Source: Roseburia hominis A2-183 (GTDB lineage Bacteria > Bacillota > Clostridia > Lachnospirales > Lachnospiraceae). From it: DNA of 64,000 nt. The stretch is from contig NC_015977.1 of NCBI RefSeq assembly GCF_000225345.1, positions 3,162,001 to 3,226,000 of the forward strand, given 5' to 3'. Position 1 is the first letter of the stretch. The number at the start of each line of letters is the position of its first letter. Below are positions 33,746 to 41,564 of this stretch, one piece after another. The notes under the pieces are model-generated. The model ran no database searches. It was not told the origin of the DNA and saw nothing but the letters and a program-made list of their open reading frames with translations. The translations under genes were made by a program, and so were the position numbers.

Positions 33746-34216
33746 TTACAGTATCTTTTCCATCCCGATCTTCTGCGGCACGAGCCCGCACTTCTCGTAG
33801 AACTTCCGCGCATTTTCATTACATGCCCAGACATTGAGGGTCACATTGTAACAGCCGGACGCCTTCGCATAATCCAGCACATACCGGTACAACTGCTGCC
33901 CGATATGCTGTCCTCTGCAGTTCTCATCCACACACAGATCGTCAATATAGAGGCTCTTGATGTCCGTTAAGATATTGTCATTGATGTGCTGCTGGAAAAC
34001 GCAGAATGCGTAGCCTAAGATATTGCCCGCTCCGTCATCCGCAACAAAAATCGGGCGCGTCGTATCCTCTAAAATTTCCTTTAATTCGTCATCGTTGTAT
34101 TTTCTGGCATTTGCCCGGAATAAATCCGGCCGTCCGTTATGATGAACCGTTAATACCTGTGACAGGAGCCGGTCAATCCCCGGAATGTCCTGTGTACCTG
34201 CATGTCTGATCTGCAT
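33746..34216 (-). CDS. GNAT acetyltransferase
   Basis: A 156-residue GNAT enzyme. The acetyl-CoA region is LYIDDLCVDENCRGQHIGQQLYRYVLDYAK, with the Q/RxxGxG-like loop RGQHIG, and the end NENARKFYEKCGLVPQKIGMEK is typical. The substrate is unknown. A promoter lies at 34277-34306 (TTGCCG, 18 bases, TATAAT on the minus strand). It reads away from the MarR gene. Confidence 0.88.
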   Translation of the reverse strand: MQIRHAGTQDIPGIDRLLSQVLTVHHNGRPDLFRANARKYNDDELKEILEDTTRPIFVADDGAGNILGYAFCVFQQHINDNILTDIKSLYIDDLCVDENCRGQHIGQQLYRYVLDYAKASGCYNVTLNVWACNENARKFYEKCGLVPQKIGMEKIL

Positions 34217-34272
34217 AAAAGTGCTCCTTTTCTGTTTGCCGCTTGTATATCATTTTATTGTGCTATTACAAG

Positions 34273-34435
34273 CATTATATCATATGCGTCTTTGCTTCGG
34301 CAAAAGTCCGGAAAACCTCTGGTTTCCCGGACCCGCGGGCGCGTTCACATGGAACATATCCGTCCGACACATGCAAGCATGCACGTCCGTCTTTATTCCA
34401 TGCTCACTTTTGCCTTCGCGAACATTATATCATAT
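34273..34435. repeat. 137-bp fold-back element flanked by 13-bp direct repeats
   Basis: CATTATATCATAT occurs at 34273-34285 and again at 34423-34435. Between them lies a nested palindrome: GGCAAAAGT (34299) with ACTTTTGCC (34406), CATGGAA with TTCCATG further in, and a GCATGC-containing core. A side hairpin (34306-34332, 12 bp with one mismatch) followed by TTTTG on the minus strand could be a terminator. The copies of the direct repeat supply TATAAT boxes on the minus strand. Confidence 0.65.
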
Positions 34436-34500
34436 TTTTTTCATATCCACTCTTTACATTTCTGTTATCCTTCCGCAACTATCCCATTTATATCTTCACG

Positions 34501-34563
34501 CAAAGATGTTGACTTATCAACATCTTTGCGCTATAATCCGAGATATTGATTTATCAACATCTT
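34501..34563 (+). promoter_or_regulatory. Promoter and twin MarR operators
   Basis: TTGACT (34509-34514) and TATAAT (34532-34537) have a 17-base spacer. A perfect palindrome with 12-base arms, CAAAGATGTTGA and TCAACATCTTTG, spans 34501-34528 and covers the -35 box. A second one with one mismatch, GATATTGA and TCAACATC, with the same 4-base gap, lies at 34542-34561 just after the -10 box. This is a textbook layout for autorepression. Confidence 0.85.
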
Positions 34564-34577
34564 GCAAAGGAGCGCCC

Positions 34578-35039
34578 ATGGATCATCGTTTTGAAACCTT
34601 TTCACTCTCCATCCTGGAGTTGAACCGGTACTTACAGAAAATCAAAGAGCTGGAAATGAAGCAGTTCGGGCTGAAGGCCAGTCACACCATGTGTCTCTAT
34701 TACCTTGGACAACACCCGGAGGGGCTGACCGCAACGCAGCTCACAGAACTCTGCAAGGAGGACAAAGCCGCCGTCTCCCGCTGTCTCTCACAGCTTAGCG
34801 ACCGGCAGCTTGTCGTCTGCGAACAGCCGGAAGATCACAAGCGATCCTACCGGTCGCACTACATGCTTACCGTTCAAGGGCGCTCCGTTGTAAGCGGCAT
34901 CCAGACACGCATCAAAGAAGCGCTCTCCTACGGTGGACGCGGGCTGACGGAGGAAAGGCGCCGCGATTTCTATGGCACTCTTGCAATCATCAGTGAAAAC
35001 CTGTCTGACTATCTGACCGAACACAGTCAGCAAAAATAA
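34578..35039 (+). CDS. MarR-family transcriptional regulator
   Basis: A 153-residue winged-helix regulator. The recognition region TATQLTELCKEDKAAVSRCLSQLSDRQLVVCEQPEDHKRSYRS is typical MarR, with N-terminal helix MKQFGLKASHTMCLYYL. The start at 34578 has AAAGGAG. Two palindromes in its promoter are probably its own binding sites. DegV follows after 18 bases and is probably in the same operon, which suggests that a fatty acid or lipophilic ligand may be sensed; that is inference from DegV binding fatty acids. Confidence 0.9.
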   Translation: MDHRFETFSLSILELNRYLQKIKELEMKQFGLKASHTMCLYYLGQHPEGLTATQLTELCKEDKAAVSRCLSQLSDRQLVVCEQPEDHKRSYRSHYMLTVQGRSVVSGIQTRIKEALSYGGRGLTEERRRDFYGTLAIISENLSDYLTEHSQQK

Positions 35040-35057
35040 AAATATATGGAGAATCTT

Positions 35058-35909
35058 ATGGAAAAAATCAGAATTATCACAGACTCAGCATCCGATCTCT
35101 CTGCTTCTACCAGAGAAGACCTCACCATTCTGCCGCTTGCGATCCGCTTCGGCGATACGGAATACCTCGACGGCGTCACAATCAGCCATCACGAATTCTA
35201 CGAAAAGCTGATTGAGAGCGACACTCTTCCCACGACCAGCCTGGTATCCCCCGCCGCTTTTGAAGAGGTATATGCCAGGGCGGTGGCGGACGGGGAGACC
35301 GTCATTGCAATCACGATCTCTGGCCGTCTCTCCGGCACTTACCAGAGTGCCACGATCGCAGCAGAAGATTTTGCAGGAAAAGTTTTTGTCATCGACAGCT
35401 ATAACGCCACCATCGGCGAGGGCATTCTGGTCAAGTATGCGCTTCTGTTAAAAGATCAGGGATTATCAGCCAAAGAAATTGTCGGAATCTTAGAAGCCTC
35501 CAAGGAGCAGATCCACACTCTCGGTGTCCTGGATACGCTGGAATATTTGAAAAAAGGCGGCCGCATCTCCGCCGCCACCGCATTTCTCGGCGGCGCCATG
35601 GCGATCAAGCCGGTCGTTGCCGTATCGGAAGGCGAGATCATCATGCTCGGCAAGGCGCGTGGCTCCAAAAACGGGAATAATTTTCTCATGAAGGAAATAG
35701 AAAAGGCAGACGGAATCGATTTTACCCGCCCCTTCTGCCTCGGTTACACCGGACTCAGCGATGAGATGCTGCAAAAATATATCAAAGACAGCGAAGCACT
35801 CTGGAGCGGACACACGGACCAGCTCCCGGTCTGCTCCCTCGGTGCGACGATCGGAACCCATGTCGGTCCCGGCGCCATCGCCGTCGCATTTTTCTCACCG
35901 CAGTCTTAA
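35058..35909 (+). CDS. DegV-family fatty acid-binding protein
   Basis: A 283-residue DegV protein: IRIITDSASDLS at the N-terminus, SLVSPAAFEEVY, ISGRLSGTYQSA, LEYLKKGGRIS and GATIGTHVGPGAIAVAF. DegV (FakB-type) proteins hold a fatty acid for FakA phosphorylation. The start MEKIRI at 35058 has GGAGA at proper distance; an in-frame ATG four codons earlier is less likely. Its stop overlaps the stop of the convergent bile salt hydrolase gene by three bases. Confidence 0.93.
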   Translation: MEKIRIITDSASDLSASTREDLTILPLAIRFGDTEYLDGVTISHHEFYEKLIESDTLPTTSLVSPAAFEEVYARAVADGETVIAITISGRLSGTYQSATIAAEDFAGKVFVIDSYNATIGEGILVKYALLLKDQGLSAKEIVGILEASKEQIHTLGVLDTLEYLKKGGRISAATAFLGGAMAIKPVVAVSEGEIIMLGKARGSKNGNNFLMKEIEKADGIDFTRPFCLGYTGLSDEMLQKYIKDSEALWSGHTDQLPVCSLGATIGTHVGPGAIAVAFFSPQS

Positions 35910-36889
35910 TTCTGTCCGTTCTGCCAGCTCACCTGACCTTCCGCGATCATCGGATAGCAGGTGAGCGTTGTTCCGTCGAGATCTTCCGCATGCATGTCCA
36001 CGCCCATGATCCGGTGATTGTCATAGGTCGTGTAATAGTAGATTCCTCTGGTCGCATTACAGCAGGACGTATAAATCGTAATCTCGTATTTTCCTTCCGC
36101 CACTTCACAGCAGCCTCTCTGCTGATCCACCGACCCTAAAATATGGAAAAACTGGCTGACGCTCTCCGCCTCCGAATCGCCGGAAACGGCATTCATCCTC
36201 GTGAACGCCACACGCGCAAAACGGGACGCGGAAGAGAGATCTCCCGGAAGTCCCAACGCACCCATTCCGCGGCTGTAAGTGTTAAGCGGAACATCTTTTG
36301 CGAAAGAATTCTCCGGCTGCTTCGGGGACAGTCCGATATAGTTGTTGAGCATAAACATCTGCTGTGCAAACGGTGGATTGTTCGTAAGAACGCCCACCGG
36401 ATTCTCGTAGACGTGCAGACCATCCGCCACCGACTCCACCGTGATTGCCTCATTTTCGTCTGCGATGATCCAGTGCAGCTGTGACGCCGGGAACTGCTCG
36501 GCGAACGGGGTTCCGACCAGATTTATTTTTGCAAGGAGCGCCCGCACCTCATCCATCGTCGCGCATTGGCGGAGCACCCACGGGATGAACTCAAATGAAG
36601 CCACATTCTCTTTTCCCTCAGTCACCTCTGCGTAGACGGCATTTCCAACGAAGTTCAGACCTGCCATGCCGATCCCCTTCTCGTTGATGGCATCATAATA
36701 CAGCGGATAATCCCCTGCCACATGCGCCATGCCGATGATGGCATAATGCTCCTCTGCCTGTCCCATATGCCGGAAGTGAAATTCATAATTCCGCGGTGTG
36801 ATGACGATCTCCTCACCGTAGGAAAATTCATAATCCAGTGTTCTTCCAAAATAAAAATCCTTCGTCCGATAGGTTGCTGCTGTACACAT
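35906..36889 (-). CDS. bsh: Bile salt hydrolase / choloylglycine hydrolase
   Basis: A 327-residue N-terminal nucleophile hydrolase. Cys2 becomes the catalytic N-terminus after Met removal. Arg16 and Asp19 (FGRTLDYE), Asn79 (GLNFVGN), Asn171 (TNNPPF) and Arg223 (SASRFAR) match the active site of bile salt hydrolases rather than penicillin V acylases. It deconjugates glycine or taurine bile salts and marks a gut organism. There is no signal peptide. The start has AGGGAG. It lies opposite the MarR-DegV operon. Confidence 0.94.
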   Translation of the reverse strand: MCTAATYRTKDFYFGRTLDYEFSYGEEIVITPRNYEFHFRHMGQAEEHYAIIGMAHVAGDYPLYYDAINEKGIGMAGLNFVGNAVYAEVTEGKENVASFEFIPWVLRQCATMDEVRALLAKINLVGTPFAEQFPASQLHWIIADENEAITVESVADGLHVYENPVGVLTNNPPFAQQMFMLNNYIGLSPKQPENSFAKDVPLNTYSRGMGALGLPGDLSSASRFARVAFTRMNAVSGDSEAESVSQFFHILGSVDQQRGCCEVAEGKYEITIYTSCCNATRGIYYYTTYDNHRIMGVDMHAEDLDGTTLTCYPMIAEGQVSWQNGQN

Positions 36890-36937
36890 AATCGCTTCTC
36901 CCTCTTAAAAATAAAACTTGTGATATATTCTCTTTTT

Positions 36938-37990
36938 TCACGCCTTGACTGCCCAGCGCATTTTGGTGGAACGCGCCCTTCCATTCGCGGCGCACTCCTG
37001 CGCCGACGGACGGATGACGTCCTTCGCATAGTCACTGTAAATACCACTCTTATATCCCTCTTTGAGCGCCTGCTTCACAAGCTTGTCCTCCCCCGAGTGG
37101 AAGGTGAGAATTGCCACGCGCCCGCCCGGTCTTAATGCTCCCGGAAGCTTTTCCATGAATTCATACAGCACCTCAAACTCCTGGTTCACATCGATGCGCA
37201 GTGCCTGGAATGTGCGTTGGCAGGTCTTTTTGATTGTGTCCTTTTTCTCCTTCTCCGGCAGAAAATCCAGCGTATCCTCGATCACCCTGCGCAGCTTTGT
37301 CGTCGTGTCGATGCGGCTGCCCCTGCGGATCTCGTCCGTGATCGCTTTTGCCAGCTCCTCACAGTACGGCTCGTCGGAGTTCTCATAGAGCATCCCGGCA
37401 AGTTCCTCCCGCGTGATCGTATCCAGCCGCTCCGCCGCGCTGATCCCCGTCTCCTGATTGAGCCTGAGATCCAGCGGTCCATCCACCTTAAACGAGAAGC
37501 CGCGCTTCGGATTGTCGATCTGCATGGACGACACGCCAAGATCCGCCAGAATAAAGTCGAAGCCGCCGACCTCTTTTGCGATCTCATCGATCGTGCAGAA
37601 ATTCTGAAGGCGCACCGTCAAAAGATCCTCCCCGAATCCCAGATCCTCCAGACGCTTTTTCGTCTTGGCGGACTCCTCCGGGTCCACATCGGTCGCCCAG
37701 ATATGTCCCTGTCCTTTCAGACATTCCAGCATGGCACGCGTGTGCCCGCCGTAGCCGAGCGTCGCATCAAATCCCTGCTCTCCGGGCTCAATCTGCAAAA
37801 AGTCCAGAATTTCTTTTACCATAATCGAGATATGCATTCCCGCCGGCGTATTTCCCTTCCGGATCACATGCTCGATCGTATCCTGATATTTCTCCGGCTG
37901 CAGTTCCTTATATTTTTCCTCAAACTTCTTCGGGTATTTTCCCTTGTAACGCACCCGCCGCTTGTGCGGTGTCTGTGTCTCCTGTTCCAT
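36938..37990 (-). CDS. rsmH: RsmH-family 16S rRNA (cytosine-N4) methyltransferase
   Basis: A 350-residue SAM enzyme. The family blocks are readable: GFDATLGYGGHTRAML (SAM loop), ILADLGVSSMQIDNPKRGFSF, the helical insert, FQALRIDVNQEFEVL and AILTFHSGEDKLVKQ. A basic N-terminal extension of about 45 residues (KRRVRYKGKYPKKFEEKYKE) is not in standard RsmH. The gene is not in a division/cell wall (dcw) cluster, so it is probably the second RsmH paralogue seen in some Clostridia. Its exact target base may differ. A DUF1266 gene precedes it by nine bases. Confidence 0.9.
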   Translation of the reverse strand: MEQETQTPHKRRVRYKGKYPKKFEEKYKELQPEKYQDTIEHVIRKGNTPAGMHISIMVKEILDFLQIEPGEQGFDATLGYGGHTRAMLECLKGQGHIWATDVDPEESAKTKKRLEDLGFGEDLLTVRLQNFCTIDEIAKEVGGFDFILADLGVSSMQIDNPKRGFSFKVDGPLDLRLNQETGISAAERLDTITREELAGMLYENSDEPYCEELAKAITDEIRRGSRIDTTTKLRRVIEDTLDFLPEKEKKDTIKKTCQRTFQALRIDVNQEFEVLYEFMEKLPGALRPGGRVAILTFHSGEDKLVKQALKEGYKSGIYSDYAKDVIRPSAQECAANGRARSTKMRWAVKA

Positions 37991-37999
37991 CCTTCTCTC

Positions 38000-39928
38000 C
38001 TACTCCCAGTCTTTTACCAGTTCTGTATTGTACTCCGACTGAATATTTTCGACGGCTTCTCCCGCCGCCCTCCGGTAAAAATAGATCCTGTCGTCATCGC
38101 TGTCATTTTTCCAGAATTGATATCCATAGATGTAGCTTTCAAAAATCTCCTCAAAGCTTCCATATTCCTTCTGCAGTCTCTGCGCAATCGGCAGACACTG
38201 GTCGAGGCACTCCTCGAGGCTGATGTAGCCGCACTGATAGCACAGTCCCGTGATGCGCATAATACGGACATAATCCCAAGCATCCACACCGCGCGTGTCC
38301 AGATGTCCATACGCATCATAGCATACCCATGTCCGGCACTGCTCATCCTCCGGGATCTCACTGATGCTTATAATATCGACATAGCCATCCTCATCCATCG
38401 ACAGATACCCTTTTTTCAGGTAAGTTTCAAACGCATGACGGTAAGACGCTCTGGTTCCTTTTTTCAGCATCTGGCTGATCGTGCGGGTCGCCGTTGCCCG
38501 GCTCGTAATGCCCCACCAGTCAGACAGATATTCCTTCACCTGCTCCTGATCCCAGTCTTCTCTAGAATGACCGCCCAGTTCGCCATATTCTCCGTTCTCA
38601 AACGGTACATAGATCGCGTAAGCATCTATGATCCAGCGCACAGTCGGGTCGTCCTTCACGTCCTCAAACGTCAGATCCGACTCCGCCTTTTGGGAATCAT
38701 AAGAGATCAGCAGACTGTCGGCATCCTGGTTGTAAGCCACATAGTGGTTTCCTGCATACACAAACATGAGCGCGATCACAACCACTGCCGCCACAGTACC
38801 CGCAATCAGATTCCGAAGCTTCATCTGGATATCCGGCGCTCCGTCTTTTTCTGAAAATGCATATGGAAGATGCGCACCATCAAACCAGATATCTGCTTTT
38901 CCGCCAACCATATCCTGCACATTTCCCACATTTGCCTGCCGTACCGGATACATGGCACGCGCCTCGCACTTTCGCCCCAGTTCATCCATGAACTCATACA
39001 GATAATATTTGGTCGCGCCATTTTTCCCGGTTGTTATGACGCGGGCAATTCTGGCGTGATAACGCTTTGCCTGCGCTTTTGCTTTCTTCAGATAGCGGTA
39101 CTGCATCACCTTGCTCAAAAGGGCGAGCAATGTCATATAAAGCCCCGCCTCTCCCATCAGAAGCATCGTGCGTGCAGTGTCATGGGACGTGTTAAACCGG
39201 TACGCAATCGCGTACAAAAATATGATTCCCCCCAGTGCAAGTGCCGCAAGTGGGATTGCCTGCAGGCGGCTGTAACGCCGGTACGCCTCCGACAAGTGCC
39301 ACTCCGCCACCCAGACCCGCTCTTCCGGTTCTTCCATCTCCACCGAACCGGCAATGTCTTCTCCTGCGTATGCTGCGTCCCCGGCATATGCCGCGTCTTC
39401 TGCATATGCCGTCCGTCTCCAGGTCTGGTTTGCTGTGCGCTGCGCGGCACCCGCATATGCCCCGTTCCTATTTCCCGGCGCATTGATGATCCGCGTCATG
39501 AGAAAATAGCGGAGCGTTTTATCCGCCTTCCGCTGTATCAGCCAGATTCTAAGCCCAAGTATCGCGGCAATCACGGTAAGTATCAGCACCAGCTGCAGAT
39601 CGTCCTGCGGATTTAACGAGGTTAAGCTGTAGCGGAGTCCCGCAAAAATAATCCCCAACAGCGGAAGCAACAGTAGCAGAAGCACAATCTGTGTCACATT
39701 GGGCGCACTCTTTGCATCCACTGTATCTTCCTTCACTTCCACGCGGTACGTCTTGCGCGCTCTTCCTTCCTCCCTGCTTTTGAGCCGGATCAGATAACGA
39801 TCCGCCGCTTCCGTCTGTACCGTCTGCACCCATTTCCATCCGGGGCTGTCCGGCATATTTACATTCTCACTGTACTGCAGATTTCTGCAGACCGCCTTTT
39901 TGTCGCTGTGACATAATCCAACCGCCAT
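38000..39928 (-). CDS. Large membrane protein with C-terminal DUF1266 domain
   Basis: A 642-residue protein. Two hydrophobic helices lie at about 80-125, a repeated AYAGDAAYAGE linker at about 160-195, two helices at about 230-275, and one at about 370-390. From about 410 to the end the soluble part has YLSDWWGITSRATATRTISQML, WDYVRIMRITGLCYQCGYIS and FEEIFESYIYGYQFW, the pattern of DUF1266, whose role is unknown. The middle part (YYLYEFMDELGRKCEARAMYPVRQ) looks like a DUF3592-like beta region. I can offer no function. It precedes rsmH by nine bases. Confidence 0.75.
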   Translation of the reverse strand: MAVGLCHSDKKAVCRNLQYSENVNMPDSPGWKWVQTVQTEAADRYLIRLKSREEGRARKTYRVEVKEDTVDAKSAPNVTQIVLLLLLLPLLGIIFAGLRYSLTSLNPQDDLQLVLILTVIAAILGLRIWLIQRKADKTLRYFLMTRIINAPGNRNGAYAGAAQRTANQTWRRTAYAEDAAYAGDAAYAGEDIAGSVEMEEPEERVWVAEWHLSEAYRRYSRLQAIPLAALALGGIIFLYAIAYRFNTSHDTARTMLLMGEAGLYMTLLALLSKVMQYRYLKKAKAQAKRYHARIARVITTGKNGATKYYLYEFMDELGRKCEARAMYPVRQANVGNVQDMVGGKADIWFDGAHLPYAFSEKDGAPDIQMKLRNLIAGTVAAVVVIALMFVYAGNHYVAYNQDADSLLISYDSQKAESDLTFEDVKDDPTVRWIIDAYAIYVPFENGEYGELGGHSREDWDQEQVKEYLSDWWGITSRATATRTISQMLKKGTRASYRHAFETYLKKGYLSMDEDGYVDIISISEIPEDEQCRTWVCYDAYGHLDTRGVDAWDYVRIMRITGLCYQCGYISLEECLDQCLPIAQRLQKEYGSFEEIFESYIYGYQFWKNDSDDDRIYFYRRAAGEAVENIQSEYNTELVKDWE

Positions 39929-40053
39929 GTTTCTCTCCTTATCAAGTCATTCCCCGCTTTTCCGGAAATGCCCTGTTTCTTTCGTGTATGTCATCCTAAG
40001 ATGACCCAGATAAAATTGTAATTGATTGCCGCACATTTTACAACCGTTGATAT

Positions 40054-40082
40054 TTGCAAAATATGTTTCCCGACGTTATAAT
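40054..40082 (+). promoter_or_regulatory. Sigma-A promoter of the Cof-type HAD gene
   Basis: TTGCAA and TATAAT are separated by 17 bases, about 65 bases in front of the ATG. Confidence 0.7.
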
Positions 40083-40147
40083 ACAGCTGTTGTATCCAGA
40101 AACATTTACAGAACAGGGCGCACATCAGCCCCGGAACGGAGAATCCC

Positions 40148-40942
40148 ATGATAAAACTGATTGCCACCGATGTCGACGGGACACTGGTAAAAGACGGAAC
40201 GATGCAGATCGATCCCGAATACATGACTGTCATTAAGGAACTTGTCCAGAAAGGAATCATTTTTGCCGTCTGCTCCGGCAGACAGTTCATCAGTGAGCGG
40301 AAGCTGTTTGCACCGATCAAAGATCAGCTGCTCTACATCACGGACGGCGGCACGGTCGTGCGCACCCCGCAGGAGATTCTGATGGTTCACACGATGCCGC
40401 GCGACGTCTGGAGCGGCATGTGCCGCATGGTGCAGGAACAGATGCCGCACTGCGACTGTTTTGTCGCCACACCGGACTACTGTCTCGCCGAAGACGCCGG
40501 AAGCCGCATGTTCCACTGGCTGCGCGATTCCTACGGCTACGATATCCGGGAGGCAGAGCGTCTATCTGACATCCCGGAGCAGGATATCATCAAGTTCACC
40601 GTCTACCACAAATCTGCCTGTGAGGAAATGTGTGCGCCGCTCTTCACCCCGGCATGGAAGGACAAGGCACAGCTTGCCGCCGCCGGCAAAGAGTGGATGG
40701 ACTGCAATCCGCTCGGTGCGAACAAGGGAACCGCGATCGAGTTCGTGCAGAAGCATTTCGGCATTTCACCGGAAGAGACCTGCACGTTCGGGGATAACCT
40801 GAACGACATCGAGATGCTGCAGAACGCCGGCAGGAGTTACGCCGTCGCCAACGCCAGGGCGGAAGTCATCGCCGCGGCAAAAGATACCTGTGCGCCCTAC
40901 TGGGAGAATGGAGTCCTCCAGATCTTAAAAACATTTTTATAA
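40148..40942 (+). CDS. Cof-type HAD hydrolase
   Basis: A 264-residue class IIB HAD phosphatase. Motif I is TDVDGTLVK (Asp8, Asp10), motif II CSGR, motif III Lys in GANKGTAIE and motif IV FGDNLNDIEML. The large cap inserted between motifs II and III is of the Cof type. Members dephosphorylate sugar phosphates or flavin and pyridoxal phosphates; the substrate is unknown. It ends at palindromic copy 3 and converges with pgi. Confidence 0.92.
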   Translation: MIKLIATDVDGTLVKDGTMQIDPEYMTVIKELVQKGIIFAVCSGRQFISERKLFAPIKDQLLYITDGGTVVRTPQEILMVHTMPRDVWSGMCRMVQEQMPHCDCFVATPDYCLAEDAGSRMFHWLRDSYGYDIREAERLSDIPEQDIIKFTVYHKSACEEMCAPLFTPAWKDKAQLAAAGKEWMDCNPLGANKGTAIEFVQKHFGISPEETCTFGDNLNDIEMLQNAGRSYAVANARAEVIAAAKDTCAPYWENGVLQILKTFL

Positions 40943-41560
40943 AGAAAAAGAATCGTGTCCATCCAGCGGCAGTGCCCCGGCGTACACGGTTCTTTTTCTT
41001 TTGTCGTTATGACGGCTTGTGCATATTGCAGGAAATCGCGGCAGCGCATTCTGTCGCAAAATTCCGCAGTTCTATCGGACGCGTCAACGGCATCTGCGAT
41101 GATTCCTGTCTTTTTGAGGTTCGACAGTGCACCACGGATGTTCGCGGGCAATCGGACATTTTCGACGGCTTTTGTGTCTCGCTTGGCAGACCGATGAGTA
41201 AAACCGGACCGCGCAAACGACTGTCTGAGGTGTCTGCCGCCGTGTTTTAAATGCGGGCAGACACCGAGTTTCGGATTGCGCGGTCTGATCGGGACTTTGT
41301 GAAGCGGTCTGCCTAGCGAGACTAGAAAGCCGACGCTTTGTCCGTTGCCTGCGGACACCCGCGGCGCGCAGTCGAACGCCAAAAGAGACAGCAAACCGGA
41401 TGCCGTTGACGCATCCGAAGAACTTCTGAAATTTTGCTCCAAAGAATTGCACTGCCGCTATTCCTGCAATACTGCCATGCCGTCCGCCCTTCCCAACGCA
41501 CAAAAAAAGAACTGTGTACGCCGCGCATCTGCCGCAGGACGTGACACAGTTCTTTTTCGT
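40941..41560. repeat. Giant palindromic intergenic repeat, copy 3 (diverged subfamily)
   Basis: The whole 620-bp gap between the Cof-type HAD gene and pgi is an imperfect palindrome. Left blocks such as GCGTCAACGGCATC, GGCAGACC and TATTGCAGGAA reappear inverted on the right. The centre closes with CCGCGCAA/TTGCGCGG and GTGTCTGCC/GGCAGACAC. Each outer end is also a hairpin of its own (40941-41001 and 41505-41558) with an AAAAAGAA stem that ends in TTCTTTTT, so the ends look like strong terminators facing both genes. The overall plan matches copies 1 and 2, but only short blocks are identical. Confidence 0.82.
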
Positions 41561-41564
41561 TATA

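Noticed and set aside
37217..38854. 545-codon plus-strand open frame
   Set aside because: It is a shadow of rsmH and the DUF1266 gene on the other strand, and its composition is not protein-like.
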